Positions 9,300 to 20,892 of a stretch of 64,000 nt of DNA are shown in pieces. A program made the translations under genes and the position numbers. Numbering within the stretch: the first letter of the stretch is position 1; every line of letters begins with the position of its first letter. The notes below the pieces were generated by a model. That model had not been told where the DNA came from and searched no databases. It saw only the letters and a list, made by a program, of their open reading frames with translations. The stretch is from Capra hircus. Lineage: Eukaryota > Chordata > Mammalia > Artiodactyla > Bovidae. The stretch lies in the NCBI RefSeq assembly GCF_001704415.2, contig NC_030820.1, positions 38,794,036 to 38,858,035 of the forward strand, written 5' to 3'.

Positions 9300-10385
9300 T
9301 TTACATTTTTTCTTTTTTGTTTGTTAAACTCTAGTTGATCTACCATATTGTGTTCCTTTCAAGGGTAAAGCAAAGTGATTCACTTATGCATATACATTTT
9401 TTCAGATTCTATTCCTTTATAAGTTATTACAAGATATTGAATATAGTTGCCTATACTATACAGTAAATCCTTGTGGTTTATCTGGTTTATATATGGTAGT
9501 GTGTGTCTGTTAATCCCAGACTCCCAATTTATTCCTCCTCTTCCACTTTGGTAATTGTAGGTTTGTTTTCTGTCTGTGAGTCTGCTTCTATTTTGCAAGT
9601 AAGTTTGTTTGCATCATTTTTTAGACTCTGCATATGAATAGTATCATATACTATTTGCCTTTCTCTAGCTTATTTCTTCATTCATTATGATAATCTCTAG
9701 GTCCATCCATGTAGTTACAGATGGCACTACTTCATTCCTTTTCATGGCTGAGTAATATTTCTTTGTATATATCTACCACATCTTTGTCCATTCATCTGCT
9801 GATGGACATTTAGGATGCTTCCATGTCTTGGCTGTTGTGAATAGCGCTGGTGCTCGTATTGAACACTGAGGTGTGTATGTCTTTTAGAGGTTTCCCCTTT
9901 TCCAGATAGATGCCCTGGAATGGGATTGCTGGATCATAATGGTAGCTCTATTTTTACTTTCTAAAGGAACCTCCAGGGAATTCCCTGGTGGTCCAGCGTT
10001 TAGGACTCCGTGCTTTCACTGCCAGGGCCCAGGTTTGATCCCTCCTCAGTGAGCTAAAATCCCACAGACTGCATGGCATGACCAAAAACAAACAAAAGAG
10101 GAAACTTCTCAGTGGCTGCACCGCTTTACATCCCTACCAACAGTGTAGGATTCCCTTTTCTCCACACGTGCTGCAGCTTTTGTTATTTGTGGACTTTTTG
10201 GTGATGACCATTCTGACCAATGTGAGGTGATACCGCCTTATATTGGTTGATAGTTTTAATTTGCATTTCTCTAACAATTAGTGATGTTGGTCATCTTTTC
10301 ATGGGCCCATTGGTCATCTGTATGTCTTCTTTGGAGAAATGTCAACTGAGATCTCCTGGCCACTTTTACTTTTTAATCTGTCTAC
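9300..10385 (-). mobile_element. Artiodactyl L1, antisense, split by a CHR SINE
   Basis: Antisense L1 3' UTR and distal ORF2: TATACTATACAGTAAATCC, GGTCCATCCATGTAGTTACA, CATTCATCTGCTGATGGACA, GGGATTGCTGGATCATAATG. After the CHR insertion it resumes with TTTACATCCCTACCAACAGT and CATTTCTCTAACAATTAGTG. 5'-truncated, with frames broken. Confidence 0.92.
9978..10098 (+). mobile_element. CHR SINE inserted in L1
   Basis: GGGAATTCCCTGGTGGTCC, GTTTGATCCCTCCTCAGTG, ATCCCACAGACTGCATGG, CAAAAACAAACAAAAG tail. The flanks AAGGAACCTCC and GAGGAAACTTC look like diverged target-site duplications. Confidence 0.92.
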
Positions 10386-10387
10386 TA

Positions 10388-10430
10388 GAAAACTTAAAAT
10401 TACATATTCTACTGGACAGTGCCACCCTAC
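10388..10430. mobile_element. hAT-like element terminal remnant
   Basis: AAACTTAAAATTACATATTC then TACTGGACAGTGCC resembles the terminal part of the element at 9,075 and 51,512. Confidence 0.45.
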
Positions 10431-10447
10431 AACAATGGTCTTTGAAC

Positions 10448-10625
10448 TTTTTCTAGGTCCAGATAGTAAATATTTTCACCTCCTCAGGCCATAGGTCTTT
10501 GCTGGCAACTACTCACCATGTCTTTCATGGTGATACAGATGATATATAAGTGAATGGGTGTGGTTGTATTCCAGTAAAACTCTTTTTACACACACAGTTG
10601 GGGATGGATTTGCTGATGCCTGCCT
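10448..10625 (-). mobile_element. hAT-Charlie-type nonautonomous element, antisense
   Basis: CTTTTTCTAGGTCCAGATAG, AATATTTTCACC, CATAGGTCTTTGCTGGCAAC and ATTCCAGTAAAACTC follow a common mammalian element whose sense start is a GGGTCGGCAAACT-type end. Diverged. Confidence 0.6.
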
Positions 10626-13600
10626 GAGAAGATAAAAGCCAGGGGGAAGGAGAGGATGAAGGTGCCTCTGAGGGACTGGTGGCATTCTGTTTCTTGGTCT
10701 GTATGCTGGCTTACAGGTATGCCAACTTTCTGAAAATTCCTCAGGCTGTTTGTGTATAATTGGCGTACTTTGGCATACATATATTAAAGAGCTGACTTAA
10801 AAAGGGTCAAAGTTGTGTGGTCTGTCCCTACCGATCAGTGACAATCCTCTTCCCACGCTGAGTATTAAAAATAAGACAACCGGCCCCCAAGTGCAGTTGC
10901 TGATGCTAAGCCCCACTTCACCAAATCGAGTTCATGACAGTTTCAGCTCTCTCAGAAATGGAATCTTAAACCAGTCACACTCAGGAATCACGTGATCAGG
11001 GGTAGTGAGGTCGCCTGCCTGATAGACCACTGCAGTTCCCCAAAGGATATGACTTTGCCGTAACCATCCCAGCTTTTTACCTGGTATAACTTCCTGGATC
11101 CCATTCCATTTGCCTGAGGAAGTCTTTCATTTTGTGCAGCTTCTGGGAGCTCCTTCTACCTTGCAGACTGAGTGCTGCCCGATTTAAATCTCTTTTTGCT
11201 CCAGTAAACTCCTACTCATGTTGATATCCCTCCGTTTCTCTATTAACATGAGTGAAACCAATTTTTCAATTCTTCACCAGTGGCCAATCATTTAAATCAT
11301 CCAAATAACTTGGCTTTTGCCCTAAGTATCTGTGACTCCTGTCTTACTGTCCATTCATTCTGTATGACGGTCCTTACCTTAGGGAATGCCGTGCAGAGAG
11401 AAAAGTCAAGCTCCTGGGAGGAGTTTTAAGAAAATTCAGCAGGTGTTAAAATCTTAGGCTGTATTAAAGCTGCCTGCCAGTTTAAAAAAAAAAAAATTCT
11501 AGTTCCCGATGAGCTTGTCCTGCCTGCAGAATAAATAAACAGTTTTAAGATTTTGTCATTGAAATATTAACAGTCAGAAAAGTGTAACTTTTCCTTCTGG
11601 ACTGTGATCCTCACCAGCTCTCAGGGCACTTGTGGGTGCCGCCTGCCCACCGGGATGTAAGGAGAGAGCCTGGAAGACAGGTCAAGCTCTGGGCATGGAA
11701 GTTCAGTCCACGGCTGCCCTGGTGGAACAGCCTTCTAGCCCAGCTCTTTGCTTGTGTTCGGCATCACAGTTGCAGGGAGAGGGGCCTCCCTCTCCAGAAG
11801 TGGAAACATTTTTAAATCAGTCTTTTAACTTTTCGCCTGTGGATCCAGCTGCGTTGACACAAAGCCACGTTTGAGGCCTGATGTCTCGGAAGGCTGGCAC
11901 CACGGAGTGTTTTTCTACTGGGACCCATAATGGCTGCTTTTAAGAGCTCAGTTCTATCAATGTGGTGCTTGAGCCGGCCTTTCAGCTGACCTCCAAAAGG
12001 AAATCATTTTAAAAGGAAGAATTTGAAGTCTGCCAAGAGTCAGATAATGGCACAGCACAGAAAAAGCAAGGGTTGTGTGGTTTTTATATTAAAATACAAG
12101 TCTCTTAATGCCGCAAAACAGCAGCCTCCAGAAAAATGTGAAGTTTCATCTATGAGGCTAGGGGAAAAAAACAAAACAAAACAGTTTTTTAGAGATCCAA
12201 GTTTTCCCTCTTTGTTTCTTGTGATTTATCGGAAAGGAACAAGTCCCTTTTTCCTGCATCTCGGCCTGCCTCTGTGTTGGGTTTTATACAAGTGACTGTT
12301 CTCATTAAAGTAAATTTCAGTGTTCTCTGAAAGTGGCCATGCTGCGGACACGGTGTCCCCAGGGAGCTGTGAGCATGGCCCCTTGGGAAAATGAGCCCAA
12401 GGACAGAGGCTGTTGACCTTTGCTTTAATCCCGCATCATTGATGCCCTTCCCCATAAACTTAACATTGCAAGGACCTTCCCCATGTCTTTTTCTGAGCAG
12501 GTCTAGCCCCATCCCCCAGCCCTCCTTTTGCCCAGCACAGAATCGAGTGAGGCCCCCGAGGAGGGAGGGGCTGTTCACTGTCTCTAAACACCCGTGTGGC
12601 TCAGGGGAGGCTGTCATTTCTCCTAAGGGTGATGGTTTGTAAGGGGAAATGCTGTGCATCTCTTCGTCAGTGTGGACTCTGGCTGGATTCTGGACGGGGG
12701 ACATAGCATACCTGGTCACGGGTGATGTAGTCTACAGTTCTCACGGGCCATTTGGCCACCGTGTCATCTTGCCTTCTGTTTGCAGCAACATAGTCCTAGA
12801 TGTGGCTAAAAGTGCAACACAGGCTACTAGGAGGTCGGGCAGGGGGACCTGAATTCAGCAAAGATGCTCCCTGCACTCTTCTTACCCGATGCTTGCCCCT
12901 GGTGCCGTGTATCCCATTATACAGCATTATATGTATATCCCATTGGCACTGCACTCTGACAGTGACCTCCAAGCCAGCTGGGGACCAGGGCAGGGACAGA
13001 AGACCGTGGAGCAAGGGGGGCAGAGAGAAAGCCTTGAAGCAGACAAGGTGGGTTTGGGGGAAGAGGTCTAGATGCTGCAGAGGTGATACTGGGCCAAGGG
13101 AGGTTCAGTTCAAGGTGGGGGAAGAAGGATTTGCAGTTTTGGAGTCCCAGACACAGGTGAAGCTGGGAGACAAGGACAGTTGAAGAGGGTTGGAAGAAGT
13201 TCCAGCCCCAGGGAGGCCTACCCAGCTGCCTAGACCCAGAGGGACAGGGAGCCCTGGGCTCCCAAGAGCTGCAGGTGGGATAACTGCACGTCCCTGATGG
13301 CACTGTGACAGCTGCAGTGAGACTGGCTGGAAATGTGCGTCAGTCAGCTGTCATCTTCAATGGTGCCGCTTAACAAAGCGCCCCGAACTCAAGGCCCACG
13401 ACCACAAGCATCTCCTTCTCATCCTCACGTCTGTGAGTTGGCTGGAGCTCGTCTGTGCATGGCTCCCAGGCCTGGGCTGGTTCAGGTGCACACGTGTCTC
13501 AGCCTCCTGGGCTGTCTGAGATGTGGTGACAGAGACTTTAGGGCTCAAATCCTGCTGCCCAAGTACTTGTGAAGCTGGTGGCCACATCACTGATCCTCTT

Positions 13601-15008
13601 GGACAAAGCATGTCACACAACCAAGCCCAGCGTCATGGGGGCAGGGAGGTATGCTCGGCCTCTCCTGGGGGGACCCGCAAGGTCACGTAGCAGAGGGTGC
13701 AGATGAAGAAAGGCATGAAGACTTGGGGGTGGGGTGGACAGCTGGATCCAGTTGCTTTCTGCCAGCACGTACAGGTGGTGATTGCAGCTCACGTGGACTC
13801 CCGCTAACTGACCTAACTCACAGCCGTCACATGAACCAGGGTGCCAGCAGATGGATTTGCAAAAAGAAAGAGGAATATGCTGTGGATCGGTAATTCTCAC
13901 CATCCACTCAGTGTGTCCTTTTCCTCTAGGAAACCTACTTAGAGCACCAGGTCTTAATTCAGATTGTGCTTATGAACGTGGAGACAGGGCAAGGGGCACA
14001 GTGGGGTGATCTGGATGTCTTGAAGGATACAGGTCTGGTTCTTGGAGGTGTCCACCTCCTCTACAGGAAAATACCCATGACGGGGTACCAGGAGGCCACC
14101 TCCCTTTAGGTGGGAGTAGTGTGGTCAACTTCTTTTTGGCCTACCCTTTGGAAACCTCTGCTCAAGTCACTCTGAACCTCCACTTTTTCTTTAGGTACAA
14201 CTGGATGGTAGTTTTAGAGATACAAGTGAAATGACTCCTCTGTGACCTCAGGCTCAACCTCCTGTTGAGATTTAAGGTGTTTGCAAAACCCTCCAGTCAG
14301 TCAGTCACTGACCATGACTTAGGATGAGATACTTTATATATTCGTTTATGTCTCTGAAATTCTGAGTATCACAGGTAGGGAGCATCTTGTAGTCCCTGCG
14401 GGCCACGTGAACATGGAGTGGTTGTCCTTTCCTGGTTGTATGCAAACCTGCTTGTTATTCTTGGGGGCCTAAGTGGACACCTGGAGCCTCAGCATTTCAG
14501 TCCACATAGCATTTCAGGACCATTCAAGGAAGGAATAAGAATTTAGGTTGTCATCTGAAAACCTTTCATTGATTCCTCCTGTGAGATAAAGAAAATACCA
14601 GCATCAGACATGCACTGTTGGTGGCGAAGGCTGAGGAGAAATTCCCACAGACTAGAGTGGGGAACACTCTTTTAAAAGGTCCTGCACAGTGATGCTCTTG
14701 AAAGACCAGATTCAGTCTATGAAGGAGTTTTAGGACTCTATCAACCAATTATTTTCCTTATTTTTTTAATGTATACAGAAAAATTATATATAATAGCATC
14801 ATATGTCTAGATAAGCCTTCTGGCTTGAGACCTCCATCAATAAAATTGAAATAAATTCTAAAGGATAAAATGATGTGATGATTTAATTGGCAGTGTTCAG
14901 CATACTGGGTAGTGTGTGAAACCATGGATCTTCTGTGATCACCGGTGACTTAGAGGCTGTCAAATTGAGCATTTCTCCATTGAAGCATTCTAGTTATTGG
15001 TCAACAGA
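10626..15008. other. 4.4 kb of single-copy sequence; weak LTR-like stretch at 10,810-11,275
   Basis: No young SINE or LINE interrupts this interval. The part near 10,810-11,275 ends with GTAAACTCCTACTC and a GATATCCCTCCGTTTCTC phrase like the 3' end of some endogenous retroviral LTRs, but I cannot name one. The longest frame (minus 12,189-12,719, 176 codons) resembles no family I know and overlaps plus-strand frames. A 34-bp block at 14,477-14,510 recurs at 15,536. Confidence 0.45.
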
Positions 15009-15190
15009 AATAGGGAACACTACTCAATATTCTGTAATAACCTAAATGGGAAAAGAATATGAAAAAGAATGGATATAATAATATGAAAAAGAATGTATAA
15101 CTGAACCACTTTGCTGCACACCTGAAGCTAACACAACATTGTAAATCAACTATGCTCCAATATAAAATTAAAAATAAATTTTAAAAAGAT
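15009..15190 (+). mobile_element. Artiodactyl L1 3' end, sense
   Basis: AGGGAACACTACTCAATATT, TAACTGAACCACTTTGCTGC, ACACAACATTGTAAATCAAC, CTATGCTCCAATATAAAATT, and an A-rich tail: the L1 3' UTR in plus orientation. Confidence 0.9.
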
Positions 15191-15459
15191 ATATGCAATC
15201 TCAGTAAGAAGAAAAAAAGGTGGACTCATGGTATTTTCACATTTCGTATAGTGGCAAGAAACTTATTAGAGCTAGAATAAAAGATTCATAGTTGGCAGTG
15301 ATATGAGAAAAAAAGAAAAAAGAAACAGGTCTAGGACCCCAAATGGAGTGATTCTAAACTCTTCAGGGTGGCTAGTAAAGAAGAAATAGGAAGAGAGACT
15401 GCTTTTTGTATTTTTAAGGCCTTTCCTGGAGTATCTTAGCCTCTATCTGCCCTCATTAA

Positions 15460-16785
15460 AAAAAATATTTACTGAGACATAATTTTCATACAATAAAAGT
15501 CTTATGTGTGCAGCTCAGTGAACTTTTCGCATCACACACCTGTAGCCTCAGCATTTCAGTCCACAAAGCGCTGTGGAGACGTGCAAGACATAAGAGAACC
15601 AGAGGTGTAAGAGAACCCACATCTCTCATGTCTCCCTCATGTCGGATGGTTTTTGTCAGTATTATTCCCGAATGAGAGTAGCCGATACCCTGATAGCTGT
15701 CACCATAGTTTGGTTTTGCCTGATTTGTGGCATAAAGTATATACACGTCTGTGACTGGCTTCTTCTGGCTTCTTTTGCTCTATATCAACAATGTGTTCCT
15801 TTTAATCCCTGAATACTTATTCTTAGTATGAAAAACATCATTTGTTTATCCATTTTCCTGTTCATAAATATTTGTTAGAAGTTTGCGCTACTGTGAATTA
15901 GGTTGCCATGGATATTCTCGTCTTTTTGTTGGCATGTACACTCATTTATCCCAGATGCATGCTAAGTCATGTCCGACTCTTTGCAATCCTATGGACAATA
16001 GCCCACCAGATTCCTCTGTCCATACCGAAGTGAGTTGCCATGCCCTCCTCCAGGGGATCTTTGCAACCTAACGATTGAACCCGAGTCTCTCTGTCTCCTG
16101 CATTGGCAGGCAGATTCTTTACCACTAGTGTGCCACCTGGAAAGCCCCGTCCTAGATATACCTAGACCTAGAACTCCTTGTTACAGAGTGAGCACAAATA
16201 TTAGTAGATATTCCAGTTTCCCAGCGTGGTTGGACCAAATTTTACTCCTTCCAACAATGTAGGAGACTTCCAGTTGCTCCTCATTGTTGGAAGACTTGTT
16301 ATGATTTTAAATTTTATCTATTCAACTGCTTACATGGATGTATCTCGTTTTGGTTTTAATTCTGATTTCCCTTAGGAGTAATACCATCGAACACCTTTTA
16401 ATGTGCTTTAGATTTGCATAGTCTCTTTCATGAAGGATTATGTTAAAATCTTTTGCTCCTTTAAGAAATTCATTTTGTCTTTTTTTCTTACTGGTTTTCA
16501 GGGTTTTAAAAAATGTATTCTGAGTATAAGTTCTTTGTATATTTGCTTTTTAATAATGTGTTTCATTAGACCAATTTTTAATGTTTTTAATTTTCAAAGT
16601 TTTCATTTTAATGAAGTCTAGTTTATCCCTTTTTTAATGGTTTTCCCCTTTTAAATGTTCTATGGAGATGGTTGCATGCACTTGCTTTTTATATCCAATT
16701 AAAAAATCTTTGCCCGCCTGTCATTGCCATTCTCTGATTTCTCTCGACAATTCAGTTGCATGCCGAAGTCAATGTATTTTCTTCC
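15460..16785 (-). mobile_element. L1M LINE, antisense, split by a Bov-tA
   Basis: TTTACTGAGACATAATTTTC opens the antisense 3' UTR. Antisense ORF2 text continues after the SINE through TTTATCTATTCAACTG, GTATAAGTTCTTTGTATATT and CAATTAAAAAATCTTTGCCC. An extra block at 15,536-15,569 does not fit L1 and matches DNA about 1 kb upstream. Confidence 0.8.
15950..16148 (-). mobile_element. Bov-tA SINE, antisense, inserted in L1M
   Basis: AAGTCATGTCCGACTCTTTG on the left and CCACTAGTGTGCCACCTGG at the right (SINE 5') end; the antisense B box lies at AACGATTGAACCC. Confidence 0.93.
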
Positions 16786-17433
16786 AAGGGGACAATGAAA
16801 GTTGGGTCAAGCTGAATCTACATGAGGCTGGAAGTATTCCAGAGGTTAAGTTGCAAAGATGAATTCAGCTGATTGGCAGAAATGAAGCAGAAAGAGACCC
16901 AACACTGTTAGGTTTTGGTCCAAGGACCTGAAAGAATAGATGTATTCTAGAGGCTTTGTGGTTAGGTTAGCAGACCGTATTGCCATCCCACCCACATTGT
17001 ATCTCTTAGAATATTTTGAGAGGCTTGTTAGACTCCTTCATGAAGTCAAACATAGCCCCTGCCCTATTGCTAAGAAACACTAAAACGTCAAGAGCTTCGT
17101 GTTTTAGGGGCAGCATGCTCGTGTCTCCTGGGCATCACTGTTCTGCACAACCCACTAGCTTAATATTTCTTTCTTGACCATATTCGGGAAATAAAATCTC
17201 CCCTTGAAATAACATTTTCCCAATGCTAATCTTCTGACTCCTCCCCTATTCTTCATAAGTTTTCCTAAAAAAAGATCAATGTCAATAGTTCCATGATCTC
17301 ATCTGTTTTCCTACAGACCAGGATGAATGTTTAGGTCTGCTTCTCATAATTAGACCCTGGCAGAACTGGGGTGGAGCTGCCCAGGCTGTGGGCAGAGCCA
17401 GGAGGAAGCTGGCAGAAGCCACAGGCCATGCAG
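16786..17433. other. Single-copy sequence
   Basis: No repeat or gene recognised. Confidence 0.4.
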
Positions 17434-17580
17434 GAAGAAGGCGGGACCACTGCTGTCGACTCTGTGTCTCAAAGTGGATCGAGAGCAGGTCGAAGCTGCT
17501 GAGTTCAGACCCCAGAGCTGGGAGAAGGTCCCTGGAGGCCGTGGCAGCTGCAGGACTGTCCTAGGGAGATGTGGGAGCAC
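17434..17580 (+). repeat. Inverted duplication, arm A (source-like copy)
   Basis: A 147-bp block starting GGAAGAAGGCGGGACCACTG and ending GATGTGGGAGCA is repeated in reverse complement at 18,487-18,632 with about 7 differences (95% identity). Flanking bases differ on both sides, so the match has sharp edges. The block is not a recognised mobile element. Confidence 0.97.
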
Positions 17581-18317
17581 CCCACCATGCCAGGTGCTGG
17601 GAGGTGGAGATGTGAAATAATACACTCTGAACTGAGAGGGACTTCTGAGACTGAGAAGTGGAACAGGCAGCTCCATAAAATGCAGTTGTGAAGCTTGTCC
17701 TGGGGAACTTACATACAGGCAGGCAGGATTGAGTGGACGCACACGGAGCTGCCCTCCTGGCAGCCAAAAGGCAACAGTAGGACCAAAGGGGCCAAAGGGG
17801 AAACCGAATCTTGACTATCGAGTGAGAAACGTGACCGCATCGACCGCAGCCAGGCGTTTTCTGCCACCCGGGTATCTCATGGCCCTTCACCATCTGTGTC
17901 CAGCAAAAGGCACTCTTCCAGTTTGCATATCAGATGGAGACAAGGGTGCAGGTGGACAGGGAGCTCCGCTGGCTTGGGTGCATTCCTGGTGAGGAGGCTG
18001 AAACTCAGTCACCAGGAGCCTGGAGAGGGTGCGACTGCGGGCTTAGTCAGTGTGGTCCAGCCACACACCGGGCGCTCCCAGGGCTTTCATCCTTAGAATG
18101 TTGGGACAACTGGAATGGAGCTGAGTCTCCTAGGGGACAGTAACGCAGGGACAGGAAATGAAGTAGCCACTCACTTTCCAGGGGGGCTGAGCTGGCGGAG
18201 GCTGCAGAGACACCGACACCCTTGGGCCTTCACCCGCAGGAACAGAATAGAAGGTGCCACAGAAGGAGGGGGGCTCCAGTCTAACACACCCGGTTTCCAT
18301 CACAGCCCTGTGCTTAC
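17581..18317. other. Single-copy sequence between the inverted arms
   Basis: About 0.74 kb of GC-moderate DNA. Open frames of 60-87 codons are unconvincing. No repeat recognised. Confidence 0.4.
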
Positions 18318-18682
18318 ATACTAAGTTGCTTCAGTTGTGTCCAGCTCTTTGTGACCCTATGGACAGTAGCCCTCCAGGCTCCTCTGTCCGTGCGATTCTC
18401 CAGGCAAGAATACTGAAGTGGGTTGCCATGCCTCCTCCAAGGGAGCTTCCTGACCCAGGGATTGAACCCGCATCTCTTCCATCTTCTGCTCCCACGTCTC
18501 CCCAGGACAGTCCTGCAGCTGCCACAGCCTCCAGGGACCCTCTCCCAGCTCTGGGGTCTGAACTCAGCCACTTCGACCTGCTCTCGATCCACTTGGAGAC
18601 ACAGAGTCGACAGCAGTGGTCCCGCCTTCTTCCACATCCCCAGGTGTGTTCTTTACCACTAGCGCCACCTGGGAAGCCCAGT
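18318..18682 (-). mobile_element. Bov-tA SINE, antisense, interrupted by a non-SINE insert
   Basis: Left part: AAGTTGCTTCAGTTGTGTCC, GTGGGTTGCCATGCCTCC, GGATTGAACCCGCATCTC. Right part: TTCTTTACCACTAGCGCC ACCTGGGAAGCCC. Between them, where a few bases of tRNA-related sequence belong, sits the inverted copy at 18,487-18,632. The SINE predates the insertion. Confidence 0.93.
18487..18632 (-). repeat. Inverted duplication, arm B, lodged inside Bov-tA
   Basis: TGCTCCCACGTCTCCCCAGG to CCCGCCTTCTTCC, the reverse complement of 17,434-17,580 at about 95%. It lies within the antisense Bov-tA between the B-box and A-box regions. No transposon ends or target-site duplication are evident, which points to a templated insertion. 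Confidence 0.97.
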
Positions 18683-18929
18683 CATAGCTGAAGCAGTCAT
18701 TAATTGTAGATGGTACCTCCATCCCAAGATGGACAGGAAGGTCAAGTAGAATAATATGTGTAAAAGGCTGACTTTTCCATTTCCCCTCCCATTTTTTTAG
18801 CTCCTCCTTTGTGTTGCTACACCCAACAGGAAGCTTCTAGGCCTTGTCCTTTCTGCCCACTTGGCAGCATTGGCTCCACTGAACAGTCTCAGAGTCTTGA
18901 GATTGCTCGGCTCCCAGGTAGATCTCGAG

Positions 18930-19345
18930 GTTCCATGACAACAGCTACCATGTTGTGGTAGCGAGGGCTGACATAGACGGACTGAGTGGTTTAAGCAACA
19001 TGCATTACTTCTCTTGCGGTTCTGGGGGCTGGATGTTCAGAATCAAGGTACTGGTGGGATTGGATTCCTCCAAGACGTCTGTTCTTGTGTGTACTCGGTC
19101 ACCCTCCTCCTGCCGCTTCACATGGTCTTCTCTGTGTGTGTGCCCCTGCTGTCTCTCTCTGTGCATCCTAACCCTCTCTTCTTATAATGGCACCGGACGT
19201 ATTGCCTTGGGGATGACCTAACAACCTCATTTTAACCCAGTTACCTCTGTAAATGTCTGTCTCCAAATACAGCCACCTTCTGACATAAGTGGGATTAGGG
19301 CTTCAACATATGGATTCAGGGAGCAAAATTCAATCCATAGCATGT
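18930..19345 (-). mobile_element. MLT1-type MaLR solo LTR, antisense
   Basis: TTCTCTTGCGGTTCTGGGGG, TCACATGGTCTTCTCTGTG, CTCTTCTTATAATGGCACC, ATTTTAACCCAGTTACCTC, CTCCAAATACAGCCACCTTC and TTAGGGCTTCAACATATGG are, in reverse complement, the ordered landmarks of an MLT1-like MaLR LTR. Solo and well diverged; no coding part is present. Confidence 0.85.
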
Positions 19346-19514
19346 GTGTATGCTGACCACTCCCACGTGTATCTGCCCATGAAATGCCAGGTCAGTTGAG
19401 GCACCTGACTCCTGAACTTCCCTACTGAGAGCTCAAACTCAGCAGCTGTCAAATTCACGAAGCCCATTTCACAAGCAATGGGGTATTTGGGGGGGGGGAT
19501 TTTAAAATCCTACT

Positions 19515-19646
19515 TAAAATTTTGTTTTTCTTGTTGGCTGCACTGCGTGCCATGTGGGGTCCTAGTTCCCTGACCAGGGATCAAACCCAAGTTCCCTGCC
19601 TTGGAAATGTGGGGTCTTAACCACCAGACCACGAGGGAAGTCTCAA
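19515..19646 (-). mobile_element. CHR SINE, antisense
   Basis: TTGTTGGCTGCACTGCGTGC, CCTGACCAGGGATCAAACCC, AACCACCAGACCACGAGG. Forms an inverted pair with the CHR at 19,733. Confidence 0.92.
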
Positions 19647-19732
19647 AATCCTACGGTTTTGTATATAAATCACAGAAATACATCTGCCATATAAATAAAT
19701 ATACAGTGTATCTGTGGTATTAACATTTAATG

Positions 19733-19870
19733 AGGGAATCCCTTGAAGGTCCAGTGGTTAGGACGCCAGGCTTCCACTGGAGGGGCCATGAGTTCCATCC
19801 CTGGGTTGGGAACTAAGATCCTGCCTGCCATATGGTATGGCCAGAAAAGGGGAAAATGGGGGGGGGGGAG
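19733..19870 (+). mobile_element. CHR SINE
   Basis: GAGGGAATCCCTTGAAGGTC, TCCACTGGAGGGGCC, GGGAACTAAGATCCTGCCTG, then GGCCAGAAAAGG and a run of ten G. Confidence 0.9.
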
Positions 19871-20679
19871 AGAAAAGTCAGTAGGAAAACATCTAAAGGC
19901 TCCTGGGAGAGGGGGGCAGATAATAACAACAATAACAGAACCCCACCAGCTTCTAACAGGCAGGGACTGTTACTATTGACGTGACGCTGGCTGTGGACCA
20001 TCTCGGTGGGATTGTTTAGTTTGCAGGGTTCGTGTCCTCTTTTCTGGAGCGGGGAGTGAAAAGCTGAACTTTCCTAAAGTTCTTTGGTGAAGTTTGCCTA
20101 CAGAGGCACCAGGCTTTTTGGCAAAACTTCTATCTGTTTGTGGTTAAGATTTTCTTCGTTTCTTATTATAACTAGACTTGGTTACGTTTCGAGAGCTATG
20201 AGGCTTGGCTGTGATGAACAAGGCAACCAGCTCATCCACCACGGTGCCTTTTGAATCGTTCTTCCTCACATGTCCAGAGTTTCTCCTCCTCTAGGCTGAC
20301 AGCCCTGGATTTGACGAGAAGGAAAAGTGACCGAAATCTTTAGTTTCAGTCTGTATCTCCTTTGTCAAAGTGTGATCGTTAAAGAGTTTTTAAAATATAG
20401 CACTTTTGCAGACATTGAAGATGCATGACCTAAAGATTTACTTCACTGGTTTAGAAAGCATCAGCAAGATGGCCAAGGTAATTCACAGGACACCTCTCTG
20501 ACCTTTTGAGATGGCCCACACTCTGTCTGTGGAATGAGTTTCTCTCTAAATAAATCTACTTCTTACCTATAAAAAAGTGGAGACCGATGTATATATAATC
20601 AATTAAAGGCAAAGCTGCTAAAATAGGCTCACAATTTAAGAGACCAAAGTAGTTACTGTCCTGCAGGGCAATCAAACCC
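19871..20679. other. Single-copy sequence; weak LTR-like stretch near 20,490-20,590
   Basis: Mostly unrecognised. TTTGAGATGGCCCACACTC followed by TTTCTCTCTAAATAAATC resembles the 3' part of a ruminant endogenous retroviral LTR; this is a weak call from memory of the pattern, without family assignment. Confidence 0.3.
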
Positions 20680-20892
20680 CCTGTGCTTAGTTACTCAGTC
20701 ATGTCTGACTCTTTGTGACCCCATTAACTGTAGCCCACCAGCCTTCTCTGAACATGGGATTCTCCAGGCAAAAATACTGCAGTGAGTTGCCATGTCCTCC
20801 TCTAGGAGATCTTCCCAACTCAAGGATCGACCCCAGGTCTCCCACATTGCAGGTGAATTCCTTCCTGTCTAAGCCACCAAAAAAGCCCAAAA
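20680..20892 (-). mobile_element. Bov-tA SINE, antisense, diverged
   Basis: AGTTACTCAGTCATGTCTGA, CAGTGAGTTGCCATGTCC, AAGGATCGACCCCAGG, AAGCCACCAAAAAAGCCC. Confidence 0.92.

Noticed and set aside
12189..12719. 176-codon minus-strand frame
   Set aside because: No recognisable domain, no splice or promoter context, low-complexity composition, and overlapping plus-strand frames; consistent with chance in GC-rich DNA.
15950..16148. tRNA-like boxes in SINEs considered as tRNA genes
   Set aside because: The A and B boxes belong to Bov-tA/CHR SINE heads; there is no intact cloverleaf or anticodon arm.
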